Assembly: GCA_017311315.1 (NCBI GenBank)
Contig: CM029617.1
Location: forward strand, 3,700,681-3,764,680
Direction: 5' to 3'
Length of the DNA: 64,000 nucleotides
Origin: Dendrocalamus latiflorus
Taxonomy: Eukaryota; Streptophyta; Magnoliopsida; Poales; Poaceae
Of the stretch, positions 24,679 to 36,125 are shown piece after piece (within the stretch, counting starts at the first letter, position 1; each line of letters starts with the position of its first letter). The notes under the pieces were generated by a model that saw only the letters and a program-made list of their open reading frames with translations, had not been told where the DNA came from and made no database searches. The position numbers and the translations under genes were made by a program.

Positions 24679-24945
24679 TTAATCCTCCTTGGAGACGGCG
24701 TCGAGGACTTGCTTGAACTGGTGGACGGCGCAGGGGACGCGGAGGATGCCCTCCTGCCTGTACCCGAACTCCTGCGCCGCCATCTCCAGCAGCGCCGCGA
24801 ACGACGGGTGCCGCAGCGCCTCCACCCGCACCACGAACCGCTCGGCGCCGCCGTCGCCCACCAGCACCGGCACGCACCCGCGCGGCACCGGCACGCCGTC
24901 GCTCACGCGGTCGGAGGAGCTCAGCCGCCGCATCAGCTCCCACAT
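24679..24945 (-). CDS. SAUR family auxin-responsive protein
   Basis: Intronless 88-residue protein. SAURs are short auxin-induced proteins that promote acid growth by inhibiting PP2C.D phosphatases; that role is family knowledge. The sequence shows the SAUR core: VPRGCVPVLVG at about 20-30, ERFVVRVEALRHPSFAALLE at about 35-54, and FGYRQEGILRVPCAVHQF at about 60-77. There is no signal peptide. The ATG at 24945 gives a short N-terminus of 18 residues before the core. A TATA box lies 138 bp upstream. A second, longer SAUR is 30 kb away at 55151 on the opposite strand. From memory these may be OsSAUR26/27, unverified, so no symbol is given. Confidence 0.93.
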   Translation of the reverse strand: MWELMRRLSSSDRVSDGVPVPRGCVPVLVGDGGAERFVVRVEALRHPSFAALLEMAAQEFGYRQEGILRVPCAVHQFKQVLDAVSKED

Positions 24946-25082
24946 CGCCGTCGATGTATATGTAATCGATCGATCGATCGATGGACTAGCTAAAGCAAAC
25001 GCGCGTACGTACCACGTAAGCTTAGTTAGGTTTTGGTTTGCATGCGTGTGTTGCTTTGCTTTGCCTTGGGCAGCTGGGCTCC

Positions 25083-25089
25083 TTATATA
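25083..25089 (-). promoter_or_regulatory. TATA box of SAUR gene
   Basis: TATATAA on the minus strand within ctatataagg, 138 bp upstream of the ATG. The block tatataaggagcc also occurs upstream of the other SAUR gene at 54974. Confidence 0.75.
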
Positions 25090-25161
25090 GTCGCTGCTTA
25101 ATTAGGAGATGGAATGGTGGATCATGGATCGATTAGTTACAGCAACTTGAGCGTGTGGCAT

Positions 25162-25163
<2 letters not shown>

Positions 25164-25199
<36 letters not shown>
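25164..25199. repeat. (GA)18 microsatellite
   Basis: Eighteen uninterrupted GA dinucleotides about 220 bp upstream of the SAUR start codon, in its promoter region. Confidence 0.95.
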
Positions 25200-25203
<4 letters not shown>

Positions 25204-25506
25204 ATGGGAGCTAGGACTGAGCAAGGACTCTTCTCACCAAAAAAAAAAGGATAGAGAAAGGACGACGTTTACTTGTCCTTGCTGGCGTTGGCTCGGGGTC
25301 AACCTCCTGACTCCTGTGGGTTCAAAAATGTTGGCTATCATGAGCATCTTTGAAAGTTTCTAAGACCCTGGAATTTGGTAAGCTAGTGCATTATTAGTGG
25401 TTAACTACTCCAACTAAGATCCAAGCAGCTTTACGCGGGAATCCTCTCACACACGGATGTCACGAGACTCACAGTTGAGAGGTGCTGAAACTTATGGCAT
25501 CCTTTA

Positions 25507-25879
25507 GGGTGGTTTCTAATGATTCTACGTAAGTAGTGTTTATAGTATTAATTAGTATACTATATAGGATTAGTGCTAAGGTGGATATGAAATTAATAAA
25601 AGGAGAGATGGAAACAGTGTCTCATGTAAGATGTTATTTGAGCACGTAATTCTATACGAAAACATTAGTCAAGACATCTATTAGGAAGGGAAGTGATGTT
25701 TACTATATTACAAAGGTATACTACTGTATTAAACGATGCATTGTGGAGGGAATTGAAAATAAATATAAAATTACAATATTGATTAATAATAGATATTGTA
25801 CATTGAAAGGTTGATGTATAGCCTAATGTCTATATGAGGTACCAATCTATTGACATTGCTACCATAATTAGAAATGGCC
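25507..25879. mobile_element. Tourist-like MITE with TTA duplication
   Basis: 373 bp between TTA at 25504-25506 and 25880-25882. The inverted ends are gggtggtttctaatgattct and, reversed, ggccatttctaatta. AT-rich and non-coding. Lies in the SAUR upstream region. Confidence 0.8.
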
Positions 25880-25882
25880 TTA

Positions 25883-27450
25883 GATTGTTACCTACCTCAT
25901 GTCAGGGCAAGTTACGATCGGACGGCTTTCGACTCGGTTGAAGTTATTTCCGCTCCAGCGAGCTTGTAGAATCAATGTCTCGTGTTGTAATGAAGCTAGG
26001 GACAATTATTTGGCTACACACTAGCTCAAAACCGCACCTGTCGATGCAACCGTAGCTAGAATTTTGACAGGAAAATATGTTTGCCTGACATATTTTCCCT
26101 TAGAGAGAGAGAGTGACATATAATTGATAAATTTAGGATCCATATATTTTGACTTCGGCTTCTAGTTTGAAATGAGTGTATTGGTTTCTTAATTTTTGCT
26201 TTTATTTTTTTTTCTTTTTTTGTATTATTTGTGGAGATATAACGGCGTTTTTTCTCTCTTTATTTTGCTTTTAGAAAAAACTAATTAACACTACAATGCA
26301 ATTTTTATCAAAAGCCAACAATCAATTGTCAAAACATTTCCGACAAAACCAAAATGAACGGCCTCAGTGTGAACATATACTGCAAACTTCGAAGCTTGAA
26401 CAGAATTAAGCCGTGCATGATCCTAAACTCACCGTCCTTGAAGAGTAGTCTGGACATTATATATATTCCAATATTCCATCAAACTTATCGTGCGCGCATA
26501 TCATATCTTCTTAAAAGGCCAACTTGGTCACCGATTTATTAAAATAGGAGCTAATTACTTCTTCTCAAGCCCTCTTACTGTCAACATGACATGTTCATAT
26601 CGTGTGGATTAATCGATTTGAAACCAACCTAACCCCTGCGACAGCTAAAAGACGATGGCATGCAATGTATTCTAGCCCACAAATCCTTCCTCCTTTTTGG
26701 TCTGAAAGGTGGACTTTGGGGGGGGGGGGGGACGTGCAAACTGGCATTCTATGGTGGGCTTGAAGTTGCTGGCAGTGCGAGCGAGCGAAGACCACGAATG
26801 GCAAACCAACAAAGTTGATCAACTTTTGGAAGAATGCACTGGAAAACTCGAGGGTTAAATAACACTTATGTGTCTATCCATGCAGATATTCGAGTACTTG
26901 TAAGTCATTTGAAAATTTTGCTTACGTTCTAAAACAAATAAGGTATTGAAATATTTGCATTATTATGGAGCATAGACCTCTAGAAATGTATATGACTTGC
27001 CTTAAGCTGGTCGATCTAGACCATGCATATCTGATCCAACGGTTCATGTGAAAAATTGCATGGCTACACTTAAATGTGATCGATGTTGTGATAGACACAC
27101 GATTAATAGGGACAAACATATTCCGTGAGCTAAGACACTAAGGCATTTGACTTCTCAAAACGGTTTCTCTATTTTTATCGTTTCTATCTTGCTTTGAGAA
27201 TAAAACAGGGGTTATAAGTTTATCACGCATCATACTCCTCTCACCCCCGTCTCATGTACATATCTCTCCTTTACTTTCCCACCGCTTGTCCCTCCTTCTA
27301 AAAGCCAATTCTTTCAGCCACTACTATTCATTTTTAGAAAAAGCCATTAGCCACAACCAATACGAACATCCCTCTAAAACCCTCCGGCTCACTAGCTCCA
27401 TGTGCATAGAAGAGGTAAAACGTGCGTCATCGTTTTTTTATGACACGCAA
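25883..27450. other. intergenic, repeat-like
   Basis: No gene. 26130-26340 is a T-rich MITE-like segment. A 13-base poly-G run lies near 26718. 26840-27120 looks unique and AT-rich. None of the open frames is recognisable. Confidence 0.45.
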
Positions 27451-27658
27451 TATAGGCCATGTTCTTTTGGATTGTGGATGATGGCTTTTGGCTGCGTCTG
27501 ATGGCTTTTGCTTGTGTTTTTTGGGATGGTGATAGACAACAGAGACGTTGACACAGAGGTTTAGGAAACCACGTAGAGAAGAGATTTCGAGAAGCCACTT
27601 GAAGAAGCTACCTATTTACTTTGGCTTCTGAGAAAATAAAGCCAAAAGTACCCAAAAG

Positions 27659-28196
27659 TAGGCCTGGGCAAAATACCCGTTACCTGTACCCGAATTACCC
27701 GGACCCGAACCCGAAATACCCGAACCCGAGGTATCCGATCCCAAATTCGGATAGCGATTCTGATTACCCGAAATTAGTTTGGGTAGTTAGGGTACCCGAA
27801 CTACCCGAATTACCCGAATTGTCTTTGTGTTTGTGATGTGTTGTCGGTTGAACACTTGAACTTATCACTTTATTAGTATATGATTCTCTCTGTTTGAACA
27901 ACTGCCTGTGATATATTATTCTATGCAAATTGTTGCTGAAATTCTATGCAAATTGTTGCTGAAATTCTATGCAAATTGCTGCTGAAATTATGTGCAAATT
28001 CTGTGCAGTTTACTGGTTTTCTGTAAATTCGGGTATATCGGGCATACCCGAACCCAAACCCGAATTATCGGGTACCCGAAATTGCGGGTAGTGTTTTTTT
28101 GAGGCTAATATCGGGTAGCAGTTTTCATTACCCGAATTTCGAATTATCAGGACTACCCGACCCGAAAAAATCGGGTAACCCGAACGCCCAGGCCTA
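27659..28196. mobile_element. hAT-like MITE, acccgaa family, perfect 8-bp TSD
   Basis: 538 bp with exact duplications CCCAAAAG at 27651-27658 and 28197-28204. The ends are taggcctgggcaaaataccc and, reversed, taggcctgggcgttcgggtt. Subterminal zones are repeats of acccgaa (left) and its complement ttcgggt (right). The interior holds a tandem of a roughly 23-bp unit (tctatgcaaattgttgctga) at 27922-27991. It is inserted in an older AT-rich MITE (ends near 27457 and 28225). Confidence 0.9.
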
Positions 28197-28204
28197 CCCA
28201 AAAG

Positions 28205-29340
28205 CAAAAAAAAAAAAAGACCATGATCCGAACTCCAAATTGGACCCCTCCCTGAGAACTCTGGCTATTTTGCCCCTCTATGAACATGCATGTGCCACAG
28301 TGTAAGACACAGGCGTGCTTGAAACCGAAGAGCTGGACCATCTGATCCGATCCCCCACCGAGTGACTCGAGTTGGAGTCACCATCCGACCTCGACCCACG
28401 CACTCCGATCGCCTCGCGTCGCCATTGCTGCTCGATCGGCGAAGACTTTGACCTGAGCCTCCGCGCCCACCACTGTCACAGCTCACAACATGGACCGCAC
28501 CACGCCGCAACTTGCAACGAACACCGGCCCAGTGAGAAACGGGTACGAGTAGTAGTACTGCCATACTTGTCTCTGCAGTCCCTGCCTAATTTTGACACGG
28601 CTTTCGCTTAATTTCGTTGTACTACCGTCTAAACAGTGATAACTTTATTCCTCTCAGGAGCTAAACATTGTTTGGAATATATTAATTTCTTAACATAGTT
28701 TTTTCTCTTTTTTCTTTGTATCATTCATGAAGATATAGACATTTTTTCATCTTTTCTATCTTTTTATTTTTTTTAATTGAACATCTCAGGAAAAAACTAA
28801 CAACCACTATAATATCATTTCAGCCAAAAGCATCTTATACCTTAAAACACTTTGGAACAGGGTCGTACATCTTATATATGATGCATTTCACTTTTATCCG
28901 TAAACTCTTCCCATACGTGGTAATTCCTCTTTTTACATAGGGCGTATTTTTTTCTGCCTAATTTATCATTTTACAGGTTGTGCACAGGTGCTAGAGCATG
29001 CATCATCTGCTTTTTGCTATTCACTGTGTGTAGGACAGGAATAAAGGTGTCCCTCCTGCCACCACAAAACAATGCTTCCTTTCTCCACTTCATCTCCCAC
29101 CATGTTATCATAGTTTTAGGCATATTTAGCCTCGTGCAGAACAACAGGACTACCATATGTCTACCCCAAGCCTCCACACGACCCCAAGCGCCAAACGACT
29201 GCTCATGTGTCACCTCTGCACCACTGGTGAGCCTATCCACCATAGTGTGAGACTCACTCCAAATAGCAGTACCAACGTCAGTCTGAAGGAAAAAACATGA
29301 AACAGTCAATCATCTATGCGACATTGCCATTAGGAAATGT
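28205..29340. other. intergenic
   Basis: 28650-28870 resembles the T-rich MITE-like segment at 26130. 28330-28620 is moderately GC-rich with no recognisable protein. No gene called. Confidence 0.4.
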
Positions 29341-29347
29341 TTACAAA

Positions 29348-30465
29348 TTATATATAACGCATCGTGATGTGAACGTCCCGCGCGAGGTGCGCGGGGTACG
29401 TGTCTGTCGGTGCGGCGGGTAGGTCAACGACATGTACGAGCCTAGTACGTGTCTGAGGCTGGTACCAGCGCAAGTACTCCACGTAGTCGCTGTTGTCGTA
29501 CGGGAGGTCCTCCTCCACGCGGTCATCAAGCGCACCCTCCCACTGCGCAGTCCACCCCTCCATCTTCGCCGCATAATCCGTACCGTGTTTCACTCCTTTT
29601 CTAGAGTGTCTGCTTATAGGATCATTTCGTTAGTATTTGCCAAACGAATAGTAAGTATAAGGAGATTTATGAGAGGTGGTCACTCACGCGTGCACACTCT
29701 GCGGCAGTGGTCGTCCCACTGGTACCAGAACCACCTGACGTAGGCCAAACTGCCACATGCATGCTGCGGCGCGCAGTCCCCCACGAAAATATCATACACG
29801 AGCTTCCAGTGCGTTAGCCAGAAAGCCCGGTCGCGCCAGCAGAGCGTGGACAACCCGTAAAGAGCACAGTCCTATAGTGTCGTAGGTGAGTACGGCTCGC
29901 AGCGCACGTCTTCAGATATGAGGCGGTCGAATTGCTCCACAAATGGCAGATACACCCGCGTGACCTGGACGTGCGCGAACTGTACCTACAAGGAACAACA
30001 GCTATTAGTACGACCATTGTTGATTCGAAAGAAATAGCTGATTGTCATATTACTTACCCGTCGATGACACCAGAGAGAACCCATCGTCAGCCGGTTGACG
30101 TCTCCCCTGGGGTATATCTCTGCCCCGTACGGACTCATGTCCTCTAGCATGGGTCGTCCAAGGCTGAAACGCTTGAATGACCATAACTACAGTAGCAGCG
30201 GACAGCCCGCGAGGACCGAGTTCGCCTTGGTCCTGGAGCATGCGTCGCACAAGCCCCTTGCTCCACTCGTCGACGTGCTTCCTGCTGTGCTCGTCCAACA
30301 ACGCCCACAAAGCGTCAAATTTTCTCCGCTGATTCTGCATAGGAAGCCTCTTGAATAGCATCATCAATAGTTGTTTTGGGAACTGCTTGAAAAAGTTCAC
30401 CCCTAAATGATGAATGCACCATTTGTTCCTCATATCCGGCCAAGAAAAGGGCTCTTCGGGGTCAC
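29348..30465 (-). pseudogene. Mutator-like / plant-mobile-domain transposon protein remnant
   Basis: Pieces on the minus strand, in coding order. 30465-30060 has RNKWCIHHLGVNFFKQF and a Lys/Arg-rich continuation resembling the region after the MULE catalytic core. 29995-29690 has RVYLPFVEQFDRLI, ALYGLSTLCWRDRAFWLTHW and YVRWFWYQWDDHC, interrupted by TAG near 29873-29875. 29593-29348 has MEGWTAQWEGAL and DYVEYLRWYQPQTRTRLV. The latter two resemble the plant mobile (aminotransferase-like) domain of rice transposon proteins. Exon borders are uncertain, and the TAG plus the missing N-terminal half make it non-functional. Confidence 0.6.
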
Positions 30466-31015
30466 CCTGAAGTTTTCTTATGCATTTACAATCCCGACAT
30501 AGCGATCATGGATTACACACACCATGTGAGAATAGATATGAAAGACCTCATGTCTTAGATCCTTATGAGCAAGAAGTGATTTAAGAATGTGTTTTTGTGT
30601 TCTTGTGTTCTTGTGAAATAGATTCGATTATCTTCAATTTGGTAAACTCGAGCCAAAAAAACCTTATGATTCTTGATTGATTTAGGTTCTTATTGCCTTA
30701 AATAAGTCTTATGCAAAATTTAAAAGTGTTTAGATGAGATTTGAGCAAGTTCTTAAGATTTAAGCTTTTGTCCTAAAAGGTTTTTAGGTCAGGGAACAGG
30801 GGCCCAGTTGCACCGGCCCCAGATCTACGGTTAGACCGGCCAGCCGATATGACTGGTCTCAAACCAATGGTCAGACCGACCCATCACCCGACGGTCTGAC
30901 TAGCTCTATAGAAGGCTACTGATTTTATTGGCTCTTGTTGCTAGCATGGTCTTGCATCGTCGTGTTGGTATAATTTGAACTTAGTGACTTTCATAGTCAT
31001 TCGAGTGAAAGTTTT
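30466..31015. other. LTR-like fragment
   Basis: 30780-30960 carries recurrent ggtcagaccgacc / gaccggcc motifs of the kind seen in rice Gypsy-type LTRs, and flanking sequence has no gene. The LTR identity is an inference; no termini were found. Confidence 0.35.
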
Positions 31016-31017
31016 AG

Positions 31018-31225
31018 GTGGTGATCAGTTGGGCTTTTTTTTGTGGCTTATGGCTGAAAGCACTGCAGCTGGCTGAAAAAAACACTGTAGCTGACAGAGA
31101 CTTATTTAGCATAATTAAATTTAAAAAAAATTAAAAATATAAAAAATATGTTAGCCTATTACGTATAATACAAACAAATACAGGAAAAAAGAACCGGCAA
31201 AAAAGCACAAAAAAGCTAATGTGCT
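31018..31225 (+). repeat. R1 dispersed repeat, copy 4 (3' truncated)
   Basis: Starts ggtggtgatcagttgggc and keeps the actgtagctgacagag, cataattaaattt and cgtataatacaaacaaatac blocks. It stops abruptly after aaaaaagcacaaaa. Confidence 0.75.
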
Positions 31226-31645
31226 TCAATATTATTAATTTCGGATAGAATAAATTAGCATAAGATTAATAAAAACGGGTGCAACCTCAGCCTCTCATTG
31301 AACCACTACTAACAAGCTTGTGTTTATTTGAATACAACTACAAATTTAATCGACATCTGAAGTACTGAAATCACACCAGAAAAAATTGTCAGTGACAGCG
31401 AATTTTCCGCAACTCCATTTGCGACATGTTATTTCCAGATTGGAGAGTCCACTTTTGGCTTCCTTGACATGTGAATAGGAAATCTGTTAGTGCGAGCCAC
31501 CGCGGTGGTGTCGTCACGGTTGCATCGCCCCTGTTGTATCTCTTCGGTTCACGTTAATCACTATAGTCTCCGTGCAAAATCAGAGCATGGGATGTGCTCT
31601 GGATCTCTGACACTGATCGATCCCTGGCCTGATAAGCTAATTAGG

Positions 31646-31905
31646 GCTATGTTCATTTGGGCTAAATAAGTCTAATTTATGGTTGAATTTTTATTGTAGT
31701 TGACTTATTTTGCACTGTAGTTGATGATAGCTTATTTAGCATAATTAAATTTAAAAAATTAAAAATAGAAAAAATATGTTAGCCCATCACGTATAATACA
31801 AACAAATACGGGAAAAAAGAACAGACAAAAAAGTTTAAAAAATACCAAAAGTTAAAAAAAGATAAAATTTATAGATAATAAAAAATAAACCAGAAATCAG
31901 AAGTT
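31646..31905 (+). repeat. R1 dispersed repeat, copy 5
   Basis: Same block order as copy 1, ending aaaccagaaatcagaagtt. Same orientation as copy 4, with starts about 630 bp apart. Confidence 0.7.
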
Positions 31906-32892
31906 CTAGCGTCGCACATGTAACAACGGCACAACGTGGTGCACAGGCAATGTACGGATTACACCTTATTGGGCCTAGATGCTGCTATCGTCTTCTGAGG
32001 CCCAAAACTATGAAGGAAACAATTGGCCTAAATTAGTAGGTTTGGGTGGACATAACTACCTCACACGTCATTAGCACCTCAAACAATCACCGGGATCTTT
32101 TATACGCATAATCGTGTTTAGTCCCATATCGGGGAATCAAGTACCGTTGGCAGGGCGAGCTGGCTATTTAGGCATCACTCATGGCAACGTTAAAACATAC
32201 TTACCTGGACGGGGTCAATGGGCGATCATGAAGGCTTATGGCCTAGATCAATGGCCTACATTGCACTTTGTGGGCGTATTGGTTTACCATCTCCTCACGT
32301 AGGAGAGTGGACGTCATAATTTGTGGTAGAGGGGGTATGCGTTCGCGCGGCCCTGCCAACTCTTTAAATCAAATGTTCAAACCAAACTTCTCTTTTTATG
32401 AATTGATGATGATGCTTCAAAACTAGATCTTGGCCAGTGGCTTTGCAATAAGCATTGACTGTAGAAAAACTACTCAAGATTTTGTCGAGCTAATTAACAT
32501 CCGAGAAGACTAGCTAGCTAGCCGCCTCTCTTGTCGTCCTACCTTTGTCCATGAAAAAACTAAATCCTCTTTAGCTTCGATTCAAGAACGACGACGTCGC
32601 TATTCTCCAAGCTTTCCAACGAGGTGAATCCGTCCATTTAATTTCACCGTTCTAGCAAAACCATGTTGACTCGGACTGGATGCATGCCAATATCGACTCG
32701 GACCTGTGAATCCTGATGCTAACATTCTTGATTTCTTGATCTCTTGGTTGAATCGAATCGAAGATTTGTGCTTTCATGCATGGAAGTTGGCGGAGCAAGA
32801 TAATAAGCTAGCAGTAGTATACCTTCGGCCATTTGTGAATTACAGGGCACAAACTAGGGATGCAGTGGGTGTACGTCTCACTAAACCAGGCC
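31906..32892. other. intergenic, nothing recognised
   Basis: Low-copy-looking DNA with short open frames (for example 32114-32302 and 32706-33110) that resemble no known protein. Confidence 0.4.
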
Positions 32893-32895
32893 TAC

Positions 32896-34261
32896 GGGCC
32901 TGTTTGGGAGAGCTCCACCAGCTCCAGATTCACGAAAAACAGATTCAGATTCACTTTTCCAAGCCAAACACCTTCAGCTCCAGCAGCTCCACCGTGGATC
33001 TGCTCCACCAAAACCATGGATCTGGCTCCAGATCCACCAAATCCATGGAGCACCTCAAGGGGTGCTCCACGAAAACTTGTTTTGTATCTACTCGTGGAGT
33101 TATGTGGTAATTACCCACCAATGCCATTACACACCCCTCCCAACCGTTTTTTCTATTCGGCTTCTTTTCTCTCCAAGCGCTCCTCTCCTCGCCTTCTCGC
33201 GCCGAGCGACCGACGCTCCCCCGCCTCCTCCCGGATCCGCCTCCCCCGCCTCCTCCCGGCTCCTCCCGGCCTCCGCCTCCCCCGCCTCCTCCCGACCTCC
33301 GCCTCCCCCGCCTCCTCGCGCCTCCTCCCGGCCTCCGCCTCCCCCGCCTCCGACCGGCTCCTCCCGGCCTCCGCCTCCCCCGCCTCCTCCCGGCCTCCGC
33401 CTCCCCCGCCTCCGACCGCGTCCGCCTCCTCCCGGGCCTCCGCCTCCCCCGCATCCGCCTCCCCCCGGGCCGGCGCCGCCTCCCCCGCTTCCTCCCGCCT
33501 CCGACCGCGTCCGCCTCCTCCCGGCCTCCGCCTCCCCCGCCTCCTCCCGGCCTCCGCCTCCCCCGCCTCCTCCGGCCTCCGCCTCCCCCGCCTCCGACCG
33601 GTCTCCGCCTACCCGGCCTCCTCTCGGTCTCCGCCTCCCCCGCCTCCTCCCGGCCCCCGCCTCCGACCGGTCTCCGCCTCCCCCGCCTCCTCCCGGCCCC
33701 CGCCTCCGACCGGCCTCCGCCTCCCCGGCCTCCTCCCGGTCTCCGCCTCCCCCGCCTCCTCCCGGCCTCCGCCTCCGACGCCTCCGACCGGCCTCCGCCA
33801 ACCCCGCCTCCTCCCGGCCTCCGCCTCCTCCCGCCTCCGACCGGCCTCCGCCTCCCCCGCCTCCGACCGGTCTCCGCCTCCCCGGCCTCCTCTCGGTCTC
33901 CGCCTCCCCCGCCTCCTCCCGGCCCCCGCCTCCTCTCGGTCTCCGCCTCCGACCGGCCTCCGCCTCCCCCGCCTCCTCCCGCCTCCTCCCGGCCGCCGCG
34001 TTCGCCGCGCCTCGCCTGCGCCGCCCGGGGCCGCGCCCGCCAGCCGCTGCCGCGCCTGACGCGTGGGGCCAGTGGGTTTTTTTTTTCATTTTGCCCCTGA
34101 CGCGTGGGGCCCAGGTGTAAGTGAGATAGAGAGGGAGGTGGAGCTGTACCAAACACTTTGACGAATCCCAGATCCACCATGAAGCTGCTCCACGGTGAAT
34201 CCAACTCCAGATCCACGTTTTTCGTGAATCTGAAGTTGGTGGAGCTCTCCCAAACAGGCCC
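32896..34261. mobile_element. non-autonomous TIR element with Pro-rich C-rich core
   Basis: 1366 bp flanked by the trinucleotide TAC (32893-32895 and 34262-34264). The ends gggcctgtttgggagagctc and its exact reverse complement make long inverted repeats that continue through tccaccagctccagattcac-type sequence. The core 33180-34040 is a run of cctccgcctccccc-type repeats spaced 26 or 36 bp, open in several frames on both strands. No protein domain is recognisable. A 3-bp duplication suggests PIF/Harbinger or a relative, but TAC is not the usual TWA. Confidence 0.75.
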
Positions 34262-34264
34262 TAC

Positions 34265-35150
34265 ATTTCTTTTTTCTTCTTCAATGGTCATGCTTTTTTA
34301 ACTGCCTGCGTCTTTTCACTGAATTGTTGAAAGGATGGATATTTTATCTCACGTAAGTGACATCACATGTTCTTCTCTCACTCTCTTTTAGATTACAACA
34401 ACTCAACAAGGGATACACACCACAAGCATACGCATGTGAATATTATCTAGGGTTTTAATTTGATAGGTGCCGTGTAGTCGTACTCCCACGCACCAACCTA
34501 CCAAGAGATTGTCTCGGCCGTAACATGATCTCTTTCTTTTGGAAGGTAGCATAGCATGACCTTATGGTAGAGTAGGCACTTTTGCGCGTAGCTTTCTGCA
34601 ATTTTTTCTTTCTTTCTTTGATAAGGTCTTCCATTTCAGGTGTCTTTTTACTCGTTTGTTTCTCTCTTGAATAAAGTAGCTGTTTTATGTCGCATGTATA
34701 AGATGGCCTCTTGTTTTCTGAAGGTGACATGGCTCTGTAAGCGACAAATGTTTAGCATTCTAAGTGAATTATGACAGAGTACTTTCATGTCTTTTCTTAG
34801 ATAAAGTTACCATGCGAGATTGCGAGTTGAAGTCTTTCAGAGTAATAAGTTCTCCAGAGAATGGTCTCTCAGAGTACTCTTGTTTAGACTTCCTGCTTCC
34901 TTCCTATTAGGTGCACGGCATTGGCCATCGGGTGCTATTCTCTTGGAAAAAGAATCTTTTCTTTATCAGAGACCAACAGGAGAAAGTAGGCCCAAATAGT
35001 TCAGGCCCAACTTTGTATATTTCTTGGACGTCTGGGTTGTTTGGGCCCAGGTTTTCTCCGTTGATCTCCTAGGCACTCAACCCCAACTGCATGAATGTAT
35101 GTTGAAGTGATTCTCTCCTCTCTTTTTTTGGTAGAAAGAAAGAATAACCG
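34265..35150. other. intergenic, nothing recognised
   Basis: No recognisable gene or element. The short minus-strand frame at 34455-34730 is unsupported. Confidence 0.45.
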
Positions 35151-35160
35151 AGATCTAATG

Positions 35161-35286
35161 GATTCGGTTCCTCTGACGTCGACTGCACCGTGACGTCGTC
35201 ACTGACGCGTGGGCCCCCCCCCCCGCTCAGGGGCCCACACGTCAGTGACGACGTCACGTTGCAGTCGACGTCAGAGGATCTCAATT
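35161..35286. mobile_element. 126-bp foldback element with 10-bp direct repeats
   Basis: Flanked by exact direct repeats GAGATCTAAT (35151-35160 and 35287-35296). Arms of about 45 bases are nearly complementary around a C/G-tract centre near 35215-35230. Both arms carry cctctgacgtcgactgca and gtgacgtcgtcactgacg. The 9-10-bp duplication suggests a Mutator-type MITE. Confidence 0.8.
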
Positions 35287-35296
35287 GAGATCTAAT

Positions 35297-35855
35297 AGGT
35301 AGATCATGAGTCCACAGAAAAAATGTAGATTATCAGCAACTTCTGGAACTGAGGAATCCTAGCCAAGTTCACACGTTTTCGAACAACTAACAGCCTTCTT
35401 AATTTAGAACATTGAATGAGACAGCTATATATTTACTAGTGTGGATCGAATCTGTGCCACTTAAGGAGCTTGTTTGTGCTACATTTTTAGTGCCAGGTGC
35501 ATGATATATGTGTTCATTTCCTACTTCTCAAAGCCATTTCTTTATTCACCTCCACATTCCTGCCCTTTTCGCTGGTTGACGATGGGCGGTGCCCCCAACT
35601 GCAAATTAAGTGGCCTAAACCCTCCTGAAGAATCTCAACCCCCAAACAAACGACACAGCAAATGTACAAATGTACAGCTAGAAATCGAATCTACCCAATC
35701 CACTGCTTGCTAATTCTGCCTAATTTATTTTGCTAGCCACGTTCTTTTAGATTTTGGTTTTTAACTTTTAGCTTTTTCGAAAATCAACAGATAGAACAGT
35801 TTCTCTAAACAGCCTTTTAAGTTTAAAATTAGATGTACTGTCCATGATGGTCATT
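35297..35855. other. intergenic, nothing recognised
   Basis: AT-rich DNA with one short unrecognised open frame (35474-35713). Confidence 0.45.
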
Positions 35856-35859
35856 TTGC

Positions 35860-36125
35860 TCGGTTGGGCTGATTTTTGTGGTGTATGGGTGAAATTTCAC
35901 TGTAGCTGACTGAAATTACATTGTAACTGATAGTGACTTATTTGGCATAATTAAATTTAAAAAATTAAAAATGAAAAAAGTAGATTAGCCCAGCACGTAT
36001 AATGCAAACGAATACGGAAAAAACCGATCGAAAAGCTCAAAAAATCCCAAAAAAATTAGAAATAAACAAAATTTAAAAATAGTGAAAAATAAATTGAAAG
36101 CTAGAAGTTCAAACCTAAATAAGCG
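35860..36125 (+). repeat. R1 dispersed repeat, copy 6
   Basis: Begins cggttgggctgatttttgtg, then actgtagctgactgaaatta and tagcccagcacgtataatg, and ends agctagaagttcaa. Confidence 0.7.

Noticed and set aside
32860..34291. 350-450-residue Pro- or Arg/Gly-rich frames
   Set aside because: They come from cctccgcctccccc-type repeats between the inverted ends of a transposable element; several frames are open at once on both strands.
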